The notes: generated from the letters alone by a model not told the origin. 13,082 nucleotides of DNA from Arthrobacter sp. (GCA_025464925.1 JAODMS010000004.1:1-13082); one strand, 5' to 3'; positions 1 to 7,600 are shown, counted from the stretch's first letter. Numbers and translations: made by a program.

Positions 1-219
1 GGCCATCTCTCCGAGCGCCCACATGACGAGGATGATCAGCGTTCCGGCGACGAGATAGGAGATCAGGACGGCGGGGCCGGCGGCCTGGACGCCCGCTCCC
101 GAGCCGAGGAACAGGCCGGCGCCGATCGCGCTGCCCAGTCCCATCATGGTGAGCTGGCGGGGCTTCATGGTGTGGCCGAGTTCCAGGGCCGGGCGCTCCG
201 CTGTGGACTTCATTGTCAT
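1..219 (-). CDS. Amino acid permease (APC superfamily), N-terminal part
   Basis: The gene reads off the left edge, so only the first 73 codons are present. They encode a short cytoplasmic N-terminus, a KPRQLTMMGLGSAIGAGLF motif (about residues 19-37), then a hydrophobic segment ending in ALGEMA at the edge. This is the TM1 signature of APC-type amino acid:cation symporters, in which the unwound GSAIGAGLF helix binds the substrate backbone. The protein should sit in the inner membrane and import an amino acid; substrate cannot be told from this part. Two in-frame ATGs lie at 219 and 213; a GAAGG at about ten bases upstream favours 219. It is divergent from the Lrp-type regulator at 407, a common arrangement in which the regulator controls the transporter. 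Family call is firm; substrate unknown. Confidence 0.9.
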   Translation of the reverse strand, partial: MTMKSTAERPALELGHTMKPRQLTMMGLGSAIGAGLFLGSGAGVQAAGPAVLISYLVAGTLIILVMWALGEMA

Positions 220-406
220 ACTGGCGAACCTTCGTGTGGTTTGGATCGGGGGGTCCTTATGGGACCTATTGAATTTACCGCCTTTGGCCGGCCGCTTCGG
301 GCCATCGGGGGACCGCGGGCGTGAGAGCATGATGGCAGTTTGTTAGTCGCAACGGGGGAAGCGGTTGCGTTTTGCCCGCCATAAGGACCTTCAGGAGGAA
401 GAATCG
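220..406. promoter_or_regulatory. Divergent control region, permease / Lrp-type regulator
   Basis: This 187-bp stretch separates two divergent genes and has three arrangements typical of a regulator's binding sites. GGTCC-N5-GGACC occupies 252-266. GGTCCTTAT (252-260) is repeated exactly in inverted orientation as ATAAGGACC (381-389), just before the regulator's Shine-Dalgarno. CGCAAC-N10-GTTGCG lies at 348-369. A TAAATT hexamer (minus strand, 277-272) could be the permease -10, without a convincing -35. Which repeats are true operators is inference. Confidence 0.5.
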
Positions 407-880
407 ATGGACGTTGATACTCTCGATGCGAAAATTGTCCGATTCTTCACGGACTCCCCGCGGGCTTCGGTCCTGGAGGCCTCGCGGGTGCTGAACGTCG
501 CCCGCGCCACCGTCCAGTCGCGGCTTGACCGGATGCAGGACAGCGGCGTCATCAGCTCATGGGTGCCCCAGCCGGACCCGGCGCACTTCGGCTTTCCCGT
601 GGTGGCCTTCTGTTCCCTGACAATCAACCAGGACCTGGGGCACGACGCCGTCGTGGAGGCCCTCGCAGAGATTCCCGAACTGATCGAGATCCACACCGTC
701 TCCGGCAGCTCGGACCTGATGGCCCGCATCGCCGCCCGCTCCAACCCGGACCTGCAACGGGTGCTCGACGCCATGATCGCCACCCGGACGGTGCTGCGCT
801 CCTCCTCGGTGATTGTGCTCAACACCCACTTTCAGGGCCGCACCCTGCCACTGCTGGAAGCCGCGGCCCGCGGCCGGTGA
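407..880 (+). CDS. Lrp/AsnC-family transcriptional regulator
   Basis: A 157-residue protein, the usual size for Lrp/AsnC (feast/famine) regulators. The N-terminal winged helix-turn-helix starts with LDAKIVRFFTDSPRASV and has its recognition helix near RATVQSRLDRM (about residues 34-45). A C-terminal RAM-type domain follows, containing EIPELIEIHTVSGSSDLMARI (about residues 87-107), where these proteins bind an effector amino acid and form dimers or octamers. The ATG at 407 is chosen because AGGAGG (393-398) lies eight bases upstream; an in-frame TTG at 365 is less likely. Divergence from an amino acid permease gene suggests that it regulates that transporter and itself in response to an amino acid. 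The helix-turn-helix is a divergent member, so the exact subfamily is open. Confidence 0.9.
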   Translation: MDVDTLDAKIVRFFTDSPRASVLEASRVLNVARATVQSRLDRMQDSGVISSWVPQPDPAHFGFPVVAFCSLTINQDLGHDAVVEALAEIPELIEIHTVSGSSDLMARIAARSNPDLQRVLDAMIATRTVLRSSSVIVLNTHFQGRTLPLLEAAARGR

Positions 881-914
881 GCGTGGCGGGCAGGCGGCGG
901 GGCAGGCGCTGGCG

Positions 915-1538
915 CTAGACGACGCTGAGGTTTCCGGGCAGACCGGTCCGGCCGGTGAGCAGGAGCAGCAGGTCCCCGGCGGACGGCAGCCGGGCGCCGA
1001 TGGCTCCGGTGAGTTCCAGGGACGCCGCGATCGCGGGGTTCAAGGAAGCGGGCACCGGGAGCTCCAGGGCGCGCGCCAGGTCCAGGCTGTGGACGGCCAG
1101 TTCGAAGGTGCGGGTCGGCAGGTAGTCGATGAGCGTCATCGCTCCCGCGGGGGTGGCAAGGGTGGCATCATCCGGAGTTCGCTCTACAAGTTCCGTGATC
1201 CGCTGGACGAGTTCCTGGACGGCCGCCGCGGGGCTTGCGCCCAACGCCTCCCCGGTGTCCCGGCCACGCTGGGCGATGGCGTCCGCGGTCGTGCCGCCGC
1301 GAACGGTGAGGAAATACGCCACCGGGCCTTCCACCCGCTGTCCGGAGGCCGGGGCGGCGAGGTAGGTCTCCACTGTGGTCAGCGCGCGGCTGGCATGGGC
1401 GGTCAGCCCACGGACATCCCATTCCCCCAGAGCCGGTCGTGACCAGGCGGTGTCCGGCACCTGTCGGACCAACTCCTGGAATGCCGCTGCCGCTCCGAGG
1501 TAGACAAGTTTAGCCGTGTCACCGTCCATAGCGTCCAT
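915..1538 (-). CDS. Maleylpyruvate isomerase-type, mycothiol-dependent DinB-fold protein
   Basis: A 207-residue protein resembling the MDMPI/DinB-fold family, metal-dependent thiol transferases using mycothiol in Actinobacteria. The expected three metal ligands are visible: His48 in LTAHASRAL, and Glu146 and His150 in RTFELAVHSLDL, close to the His52/Glu144/His148 pattern known from the Corynebacterium maleylpyruvate isomerase. An N-terminal four-helix bundle (with WDVRGLTAH at the start of helix 2) precedes a short C-terminal extension. ATG 1538 is chosen; ATG 1529 is an alternative, and neither has an ideally spaced ribosome site (GGGAG ends three bases before 1538). The gene is convergent with the Lrp-type regulator and divergent from the NAD operon, and no gentisate or maleylpyruvate genes are beside it, so true isomerase activity is doubtful. 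Substrate unknown. Confidence 0.8.
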   Translation of the reverse strand: MDAMDGDTAKLVYLGAAAAFQELVRQVPDTAWSRPALGEWDVRGLTAHASRALTTVETYLAAPASGQRVEGPVAYFLTVRGGTTADAIAQRGRDTGEALGASPAAAVQELVQRITELVERTPDDATLATPAGAMTLIDYLPTRTFELAVHSLDLARALELPVPASLNPAIAASLELTGAIGARLPSAGDLLLLLTGRTGLPGNLSVV

Positions 1539-1609
1539 TGACTCCCGGCCAACCTCGATCGTCAACCCCCGCCGGCCCAGCACCAGGATCGGCTAGGTGC
1601 TGAAACACT

Positions 1610-1637
1610 TTGCGCCCGGCGGCCGGCGACGTACAAT
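1610..1637 (+). promoter_or_regulatory. Candidate NAD operon promoter
   Basis: TTGCGC (1610-1615) and TACAAT (1632-1637) are separated by 16 bases and would start transcription near 1644, at the edge of the 15-bp palindrome. A second possible -10, TATAAC (1657-1662), overlaps the palindrome's right arm but has only a poor -35. Either choice would let a repressor on the palindrome block initiation. Start site not provable by reading alone. Confidence 0.4.
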
Positions 1638-1643
1638 CAGTTC

Positions 1644-1658
1644 TAGTCAATTTGACTA
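1644..1658. promoter_or_regulatory. Probable NrtR operator (15-bp perfect palindrome)
   Basis: TAGTCAA-T-TTGACTA is a perfect inverted repeat with 7-bp arms, AT-rich in a GC-rich background, located 81 bases before the inferred nrtR start. NrtR regulators are known to bind palindromes upstream of NAD genes and to be released by ADP-ribose, a NAD breakdown signal. Because the first gene of this operon encodes an NrtR-type protein, autoregulation of the whole nrtR-nadABC-nadS unit is the simplest reading. The same palindrome could also influence the divergent gene at 1538. No second copy was noticed in the window. Confidence 0.75.
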
Positions 1659-1739
1659 TAACTAATCCGGCGGTCGGGCCGGAACTTCCTTGCAGGCCCA
1701 GCGGGCCTGCCCGGCGCGCGGAATCCGGGGTGGACCACC

Positions 1740-2447
1740 ATTTACACGACAGCAGCCAACGTCTCGGAGCGCCAGCTTGCGCCGCCCTCGCTGGCCATTT
1801 CCACCGTGATCTTCGCGCTCCGCCCAAGCGAGCGCTCCGGACGACCCACCCTCTGGATCCCGCTGGTGCGCCGGATCCGTGAACCGTTCAAGGGCCTGTG
1901 GGCGCTTCCCGGCGGACCGCTGACCCACTCCGAGTCGCTGCAGGATGCCGCATCCCGGAACCTGCGTGAGACCACGGGCCTCGCGCCGAGCTACCTCGAA
2001 CAGCTCTACGCCTTCGGCGGCCTGCACCGCTCGCCAACCCAGCGCGTCGTGTCGATCGTCTACTGGGCGCTGGTCCAGCCCACCGAGGCAGCCCTCGCCG
2101 ACGAATCCGAGAATGTCCGGTGGTTCCGGGCGGACCGGCTCGGGGAGCTGGCCTTCGACCACAACGCGATCATCGACTACGCCCTCTGGCGGCTGCGCAA
2201 CAAGATGGCCTACGGGTCCATCGCGTACCACCTGCTCGGCGAATACTTCACCCTGGCCCAGGTCCGGGAGGTCTACGAGGCGGTCCTGGACCGGGAACTG
2301 GATCCGGCGAACTTCCGCCGCCAGATCATTGCCACGCCCGAGATCGAAGAAACCGACCAGTACCTGCAGGGCGGCAAACACCGGCCGCCCCGCCTTTACC
2401 GCTTTACCGGCCGCCCGGGCCTTGACCCAGACAACAGGAGCACATGA
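1740..2447 (+). CDS. nrtR: NrtR-type Nudix-derived transcriptional regulator of NAD synthesis
   Basis: About 235 residues: an N-terminal Nudix fold followed by a winged-helix DNA-binding domain (roughly residues 158-220, with FTLAQVREVYEAVLDRE). The Nudix box spans about residues 59-81. It keeps the first Gly-x5-Glu but reads RNLRETTGL where catalytic Nudix enzymes have RE-U-x-EE-x-G-U, so key acidic residues are replaced and hydrolysis is unlikely; this fits a ligand-sensing domain as in NrtR, which binds ADP-ribose. It is first in the NAD operon and overlaps nadA by one base. The start is a problem: no ATG, GTG or TTG lies in frame between the stop at 1659 and a GTG at 1806. Starting at 1806 would delete the first beta strand (PSLAISTVIFALR). 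The best compromise is ATT at 1740, preceded by GGGGTGG six bases upstream. Product call good, start weak. Confidence 0.82.
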   Translation: MYTTAANVSERQLAPPSLAISTVIFALRPSERSGRPTLWIPLVRRIREPFKGLWALPGGPLTHSESLQDAASRNLRETTGLAPSYLEQLYAFGGLHRSPTQRVVSIVYWALVQPTEAALADESENVRWFRADRLGELAFDHNAIIDYALWRLRNKMAYGSIAYHLLGEYFTLAQVREVYEAVLDRELDPANFRRQIIATPEIEETDQYLQGGKHRPPRLYRFTGRPGLDPDNRST

Positions 2448-3766
2448 TGAGCAGCGTCAACACAGCCATCCAGCTGATCACCCGCGAGCAGGCCACCCGG
2501 CAGCCGGCGGGCCCGGCGGCTGGCACCGGGGCTACCGCCTGCAGCCCGGCGCTCGCCCGCGGCCCCTGGGACTACGATCTCGCCGAGTCCCTCGCCGGCG
2601 TGCCCGCCTACGGACCCGGCGCCTCCGCCGCCGACGCCGCCCCGGCCTCGACTCCGCGGCAGGGCCAGCTGCCCGAGGAATACAAGCTGGCCAGCGACGC
2701 CGAGCTCGACGCCCGGATCCGGGCCGCGAAAGCCACCCTGGGGGACCGCGCGGTGGTCCTGGGGCACTTCTACCAGCGCGATGAAGTGGTCGAATACGCG
2801 GATTTCGTGGGCGACTCCTTCCAGCTGGCCAACGCCGCCCTGACCCGGCCGGATGCGGAGGCCATCATTTTCTGTGGCGTGCACTTCATGGCCGAGACCG
2901 CGGATATCCTCTCCCGGGCGGACCAGGCCGTGATCCTTCCCAACCTCGCGGCGGGCTGCTCGATGGCGGACATGGCGGACATCGACTCCGTCACCGAATG
3001 CTGGGAACAGCTGGAGGAACTGTTCGGCACGGAGCCGGACGCCGAGGGCCGGGTCCCGGTCATCCCGGTCACCTACATGAACTCCTCCGCCGCCCTGAAG
3101 GGCTTCTGCGGCGAGCGCGGCGGGATTGTCTGCACCTCTTCGAATGCCGCCATGGTGCTGGACTGGGCCTTCGAGCGCGGCCAGCGCGTGCTGTTCTTTC
3201 CGGACCAGCACCTGGGGCGCAACACCGCCAAGGCCATGGGCGTGCCGCTGGAGCAGATGCCGATGTGGAACCCGCGCAAGGACCTCGGCGGCAACGCCGA
3301 ACAGGCCCTGCTCGACTCCCGGGTGATCCTCTGGCATGGCTTCTGCTCCGTGCACAAGCGCTTCAACGTGGGGCAGATCGCAAAGGCCCGCGCCGAGTTC
3401 CCCGGCGTCCAGGTCATTGTGCACCCCGAATGCCCCATGGAGGTGGTGGATGCGGCGGACTCCGCCGGTTCCACTGACTTCATCCGGAAGGCCATTGCCG
3501 CGGCCACCGTACCGACGGCCTTTGCCGTGGGGACGGAGATCAATCTCGTCAACCGCCTCGCCGCCGAGTATCCGCAGCACACCATCTTCTGCCTGGACCC
3601 GGTGATCTGCCCCTGCTCCACGATGTACCGCATCCACCCGGGCTACCTCGCCTGGGTGCTGGAGGCACTCGTCCGCGGCGAGGTGGTCAACCGCATCACC
3701 GTGGAGGACGGCGTCGCGGCTCCGGCCCGGGTGGCCCTGGAACGGATGCTGGCGGCGCGGCCATGA
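2447..3766 (+). CDS. nadA: Quinolinate synthase A
   Basis: Condenses iminoaspartate with dihydroxyacetone phosphate to quinolinate in the cytoplasm, the second step of de novo NAD synthesis, using a 4Fe-4S cluster. The 439 residues comprise a variable Ala/Pro-rich N-terminal extension of about 80 residues, then the triplicated NadA core. Conserved landmarks are VVLGHFYQRDEVVEYADFVGD, FCGVHFMAETADIL, AGCSMADMA (cluster Cys near 171), HPECP (Cys near 329), and ICPCSTMYRI (last cluster Cys near 388-390). Two adjacent ATGs (2444, 2447) are possible; AGGAG at 2436-2440 is better spaced from 2447. It overlaps nrtR by one base (four if 2444 is used) and nadB by four, so translation is probably coupled. 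All three cluster cysteines are present and the frame is intact. Confidence 0.95.
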   Translation: MSSVNTAIQLITREQATRQPAGPAAGTGATACSPALARGPWDYDLAESLAGVPAYGPGASAADAAPASTPRQGQLPEEYKLASDAELDARIRAAKATLGDRAVVLGHFYQRDEVVEYADFVGDSFQLANAALTRPDAEAIIFCGVHFMAETADILSRADQAVILPNLAAGCSMADMADIDSVTECWEQLEELFGTEPDAEGRVPVIPVTYMNSSAALKGFCGERGGIVCTSSNAAMVLDWAFERGQRVLFFPDQHLGRNTAKAMGVPLEQMPMWNPRKDLGGNAEQALLDSRVILWHGFCSVHKRFNVGQIAKARAEFPGVQVIVHPECPMEVVDAADSAGSTDFIRKAIAAATVPTAFAVGTEINLVNRLAAEYPQHTIFCLDPVICPCSTMYRIHPGYLAWVLEALVRGEVVNRITVEDGVAAPARVALERMLAARP

Positions 3767-5472
3767 CCCGGCGGCTGGTGGTGGTGGGCAGCGGGATCGC
3801 CGGACTCTACGCCGCGCTGCTCGCTTCCGACGCGGTTGACACCGCGACGGCCGGCAGGGACGCCGTCGAGGTGGTGCTCCTGACCAAGGGGACCCTCGAA
3901 CAAAGCAATACCTTCTACGCCCAGGGCGGCGTCTCCGCCGTGCTGTCGCCCGGGGAGGCCTTCCCGGGCGATTCCGTGGCGGCGCACATTGCCGACACGC
4001 TGGCGGCGGGCGCCGGGCTGAACGACCCGGAAGCAGTGCGGATCCTGTGCACCGAAGCCCTCCGGGATATCGCCGGACTGCAGCGGTTCGGAGTCCAGTT
4101 CGACGCCGGTCCGGGCAGCGGTCCGGCGCTGGGGCTCGAAGCCGCCCATTCGGCGCCCCGCATCCTGCATGCCGGCGGCGATGCGACCGGTGCCTTGACC
4201 TCCCGCGCCCTCGGTGCCGCCGTCCTCCGGCGGGCAGCCGAGGGAAGGCTCCGGGTGGAGACCGGAGCCTTCGTGACCGAACTGCTGGCCGGGAGCAACA
4301 CTCCGGCGGTCAGCGGCGTCGCCTACCTTGCGGGCGGGGAGCCGAGGCAGCTCGCCGCGGACGCGGTGCTGCTTGCCACCGGGGGCGCCGGGCAGTTGTT
4401 CGCCCGCACCAGCAACCCCACCGTTGCCACCGCCGACGGCCTGGCTCTGGCCTGGCGTGCGGGGGCGGCGGTGCGGGACCTTGAGTTCTTCCAGTTCCAT
4501 CCCACCACCCTGGCCGCGGCCGAGATTCCGGGCGGGCCCCCGGCGCTGCTGATTTCCGAGGCGGTCCGCGGCGAGGGGGCGGTGCTGCTGGACGCCGCCG
4601 GCTACCGCTTTCTGCCGGACTACCACCCGGACGCGGAACTGGCCCCGCGCGACATCGTTTCCCGCAGCATCGCCCTGCATCAGGCCGCCGCGGGAGCTCC
4701 GGCCGACAGCGCCGTCTATCTGGACGCCCGGGGCGTCGAGGCAGCCCGCGGACCGGGCTTCCTCGCGCGGCGTTTCCCCACCATCAGCGCGGCCACCCGT
4801 GCGGCCGGCTAAGACTGGACGGACGAACCGCTCCCCGTGTCCCCGGCCGCCCACTATTGGATGGGCGGCGTGTCCACCGACCTCTGGGGCCGCACCTCCG
4901 TTCCGGGCCTGTACGCCGCCGGCGAGGTCGCGTGCACCGGAGCCCAGGGCGCCAACCGGCTGGCCAGCAACTCGCTCCTGGAAGGGCTCGTGTTCGGCCG
5001 GCGCGCGGTCGAGGCCTTCCTCGGCGGACCGGGGACGAAGCCCGCCCCTGCGGCATCCGCTGCCGGGAGCAGGGACGACCTTCCGATTGCCGAGCCGGGG
5101 GATGCCACAGTTCCGTTCAGCCGGGACGCCCTGCGGCGCCTTCTGACCAGGACCGCGGGTGTGGTGCGCACCGGAGCCGGGCTCGAGGCCGCCGCGGCCC
5201 GGCTCGCGGAATGGGCGGCAGCCGCCCGGGCCGCGGATGCAGGGGCCACCCTCGACCAGGCAACCCACGAGGACCGGAACCTGCTGCTGGCCGCACAGCT
5301 GCTCGTGGCAGCGGCCCGGACGCGGACCGGTTCCGTCGGCGCGCACCACCGCGCCGACGCCCCCGCGTGCCCTGCGGTGCTCGCCGCCCCCGCGCGCACC
5401 ACCTCGTCGGCCGGCAGGACCGGCCACCGTTCTAACTCCGCGCCCCGCCGCCAGCAAAGGATTTCCTCATGA
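3763..5472 (+). pseudogene. nadB: L-aspartate oxidase, interrupted by one in-frame TAA
   Basis: Oxidises L-aspartate to iminoaspartate with FAD, feeding NadA. Read through the stop, it would be 569 codons, a normal NadB length. The first part (349 residues) has the FAD-binding GSGIAGLYAA (residues 9-18), QFHPTTL (His246), EAVRGEG (Arg269) and APRDIVSR (Arg296). Codon 350 is TAA at 4810-4812. The same frame then continues with [19 protein letters not shown] (His364) and [13 protein letters not shown] (Arg399), the helical C-terminal domain and a TGA overlapping nadC by four bases. His364 and Arg399 match E. coli NadB His351 and Arg386, with identical 35-residue spacing. The truncated product would lack these catalytic residues and part of the FAD site. 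No indel or other lesion is seen, so this is a very recent nonsense mutation, a base-call error, or readthrough. A GTG at 4837 could restart translation but has no evident ribosome site. Confidence 0.88.
4810..4812 (+). other. nadB: In-frame TAA stop inside nadB
   Basis: Frame 1 reads Gly (4807-4809), TAA, then Asp-Trp-Thr-Asp-Glu-Pro. In E. coli NadB the aligned stretch is G-I-D-L-T-Q-E-P, so the stop falls on a normally hydrophobic codon at the junction of two domains. Flanking sequence on both sides aligns without a shift. Confidence 0.9.
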
Positions 5473-6443
5473 CAGCATCCGCTGCTACAGCTACAGCTAC
5501 AGCTACAGCCACAGCCACACGCACCGTCGCCGCGGCGCTCGCCGGAACCCTGCCGGCCGCCGCCGTCGAAATCGTGCTGCGCGCCGCCCTCCAGGAAGAC
5601 GCACCGTACGGCGACATCACCTCCCAGACGCTGATCCCGGCTGATGCCGGGGCAACAGCGGTGCTGGCCGCCCGGGTCCCCGGGGTGTTCAGCGGCGGAG
5701 AGGTGTTCGCTGCCGCGATGAAGCTGACCGATCCCGACGCCGCCGTCGACCTCCTCGTTCCGGACGGTACCGCCTTCGCCGCCGGAACACCGCTCGCGAG
5801 GGTGAGGGGGAACGCCCGGGCCGTGCTCCTGGCCGAACGCGTCGCCCTGAACCTGGTCCAGCGGATGAGCGCCATTGCCACGAAGACGGCGGAGTTCGTG
5901 GCCCTCGTGGACGGCACCGGCGCCCGGATCACCGACACACGGAAGACGACACCCGGGCTGCGCGTGCTGGAACGCTACGCCGTCCGCTGCGGCGGCGGCT
6001 CCAACCACCGCTTCGGCCTCTCCGACGCGGTACTCGCCAAGGACAACCATCTGGCAGTCCTCACCGGCGGAGACGCCTCGAAGCTCACGGCGGTCCTGCG
6101 GGATGCCAGGGCGCGGCTGGGCCATACAACGCACTTCGAGGTGGAGGTGGACAGCATGGAGCAGATCGAGCCGGTGCTGGCCGCCGGCGTGGACACCATC
6201 ATGCTGGACAACTTCACCCTGGCGGAGCTCGCCGCCGGTGTGGCACAGGTCGGCGGGCGTGCCCGGGTGGAAGCCAGCGGCAACGTCACTCTGGCCACCG
6301 TGGCCGGCATCGCCGCCACCGGGGTGGACGTCATCTCGATCGGCACGCTCACCCACAGCGTCACCGCCCTGGACCTCGGGCTCGATATTGAACTCGCGAC
6401 TGCCGGCTATACCGGGCACACTGCCGGCCGGGGGCCGTCATGA
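5469..6443 (+). CDS. nadC: Nicotinate-nucleotide pyrophosphorylase (carboxylating)
   Basis: Converts quinolinate and PRPP to nicotinate mononucleotide, CO2 and pyrophosphate, the step where the de novo route joins the common NAD pathway. The 324 residues open with an Ala-Thr repeat tail (residues 6-18) absent from typical NadC, then the QPRTase N-terminal domain (about 28-140; [16 protein letters not shown]) and a TIM-barrel-like C-terminal domain. Recognisable active-site motifs are [17 protein letters not shown] (156-172), [10 protein letters not shown] (175-184), LAKDNH (Lys191), FEVEVDS (Glu224), MLDNF (Asp247) and EASGN (268-272). The start at 5469 overlaps nadB by four bases and is preceded by AAAGGA about seven bases upstream. 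The frame is intact. The upstream nadB stop may reduce its coupled translation. Confidence 0.96.
   Translation: MTASAATATATATATATRTVAAALAGTLPAAAVEIVLRAALQEDAPYGDITSQTLIPADAGATAVLAARVPGVFSGGEVFAAAMKLTDPDAAVDLLVPDGTAFAAGTPLARVRGNARAVLLAERVALNLVQRMSAIATKTAEFVALVDGTGARITDTRKTTPGLRVLERYAVRCGGGSNHRFGLSDAVLAKDNHLAVLTGGDASKLTAVLRDARARLGHTTHFEVEVDSMEQIEPVLAAGVDTIMLDNFTLAELAAGVAQVGGRARVEASGNVTLATVAGIAATGVDVISIGTLTHSVTALDLGLDIELATAGYTGHTAGRGPS
5484..5519 (+). repeat. Hexanucleotide tandem repeat at the nadC 5' end
   Basis: Six contiguous hexamers, four GCTACA followed by two GCCACA, encode six Ala-Thr pairs. The unit is two codons, so gain or loss of copies would leave the nadC frame intact. The four identical units could slip during replication. 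It lies in a dispensable-looking N-terminal tail 15 bases into the gene. Confidence 0.9.
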
Positions 6444-7600
6444 TATTCCTGGACGCTGCCGCCACCACCCCGGTCCGCCGCGAGGTGCTTGAGGCCATGT
6501 GGCCGTACCTCACGGGGGAGTTCGGCAATCCCTCGAGCCACCATTCGCTCGGTGATGTGGCCGCCACGGCGCTCGCAGGGGCCCGGACGGCCGCGGCCAC
6601 GGCACTGGGCTGCCGCCCGGGCGAGGTCATCTTCACCTCCGGCGGCACTGAAGCGGACAACCTGGCGGTCAAGGGCATTGCCCTGGCGCGCCGCGCCGCG
6701 GACCCGCGGCTGGACCGGGTGGTGATCAGCGCAGCCGAGCATCCCGCCGTGACGGAATCAGCCCGGTACCTCGAACGGGTCCACGGCTTCGCCGTCGACG
6801 TGGTTCCCGTGGACCCCTACGGCCGCGTCACTGTGGCAGCCCTCGCCGCGGTGCTCCGGCCCGAGACTGCGCTGGTCAGCGTTCTGTACGCCAACAACGA
6901 GGTGGGCACGGTGCAGCCCATCCCGCGGCTGGCTGCACTGGCCCGCGCGCAGGGCACCCCGTTCCATACCGACGCCGTCCAGGCCGCCGGCTGGTTGCCG
7001 CTCGACTCCGCCGCGCTCGGCGTGGATGCGCTGAGCATCTCAGGCCACAAGTTGGGGGCGCCAAAGGGAAACGGCGCCTTGTTCGTGCGGAGCCGGGTCA
7101 AGCTGGAAGCGGTGATCCACGGCGGCGGGCAGGAGCGCGGGCGCCGCTCGGGCACCGAAAACGTCGCCGGAGCTGTGGCGCTTGCCACGGCGCTCACGCT
7201 GGCCAAGGGTTTCCAGCGTGAGCTGGCTGCACGGGTTAGCGCCCTGCGCGATGACTTCATCGGCAGCGTGCTGGCCGGTGTCCCCGGCGCGGTCCTTACC
7301 GGCCACCCCACCGAGCGGCTTCCGTCGGTGGCGTCGTTCTGCTTTCCGGGGACCAGCGGCGAGTCCGTGCTGCTGGAACTCGAGCGCCAGGGAGTTCTCT
7401 GTTCCAGCGGCTCCGCCTGCGCTGCGGGTTCCGACGAGCCGTCCCCGGTGCTGGTCGCCATGGGGATCGACGCCGCAGTCGCGCAGACGGCGGTGCGGTT
7501 CAGCTTCGATTCAACCATCACCGCGGCCGAGCTGCAGGAAGCGGCGGCCGCGGTCCGCACCGCCGTCGGCAGCGTCCGGTCGCTGGGCGCAACTCGCTAG
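6440..7600 (+). CDS. nadS: Cysteine desulfurase of the NAD operon (NadS type)
   Basis: A PLP-dependent class V aminotransferase of 386 residues that removes sulfur from cysteine as an enzyme persulfide. Visible landmarks are LDAAATTP (4-11), SGGTEADNLA (67-76), AAEHPAV (His101), DAVQAAG (Asp178, Gln181), the PLP lysine in SISGHKLGAPKGNG (Lys204), RSGTENVAG and the active-site cysteine in SSGSACAAGSDEPS (Cys327). It looks like the IscS/NifS group. Its place as last gene of the nad operon, overlapping nadC by four bases, fits NadS, which is thought to supply sulfur for the NadA 4Fe-4S cluster. No scaffold gene (iscU/sufU) is next to it. Catalytic residues are all present and the frame is intact. 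A role in tRNA thiolation cannot be excluded. Confidence 0.92.
   Translation: MIFLDAAATTPVRREVLEAMWPYLTGEFGNPSSHHSLGDVAATALAGARTAAATALGCRPGEVIFTSGGTEADNLAVKGIALARRAADPRLDRVVISAAEHPAVTESARYLERVHGFAVDVVPVDPYGRVTVAALAAVLRPETALVSVLYANNEVGTVQPIPRLAALARAQGTPFHTDAVQAAGWLPLDSAALGVDALSISGHKLGAPKGNGALFVRSRVKLEAVIHGGGQERGRRSGTENVAGAVALATALTLAKGFQRELAARVSALRDDFIGSVLAGVPGAVLTGHPTERLPSVASFCFPGTSGESVLLELERQGVLCSSGSACAAGSDEPSPVLVAMGIDAAVAQTAVRFSFDSTITAAELQEAAAAVRTAVGSVRSLGATR

Noticed and set aside
860..874. Palindrome GCCGCGGCCCGCGGC at the 3' end of the Lrp-type gene
   Set aside because: The one-base centre cannot fold as a hairpin loop without opening pairs, and it encodes the Ala/Arg tail. Probably GC-rich coincidence rather than a terminator.
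2396..3637. A 413-codon minus-strand frame antisense to nadA
   Set aside because: Shadow of nadA; no domain and Gly/His/Arg-rich.
4810..4812. Recoding of the stop as selenocysteine or pyrrolysine, or a frameshift site
   Set aside because: The codon is TAA, not TGA or TAG, the frame does not change across it, and no family member is expected to have such a residue there.
3643..5457. A 604-codon open frame on the minus strand, antisense to nadB
   Set aside because: High third-position GC leaves antisense frames open. The protein is Gly/Arg-rich without recognisable domains, whereas the plus strand has clear NadB motifs.
4837..5472. The second half of nadB as an independent gene starting at GTG
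   Set aside because: It is in frame with nadB, begins in the middle of a domain and has no clear ribosome site. Treated as the back part of an interrupted nadB, though restart is not excluded.
4854..6419. A 521-codon minus-strand frame across nadB and nadC
   Set aside because: Same cause; the composition is low in complexity and the nad genes on the plus strand explain the region.
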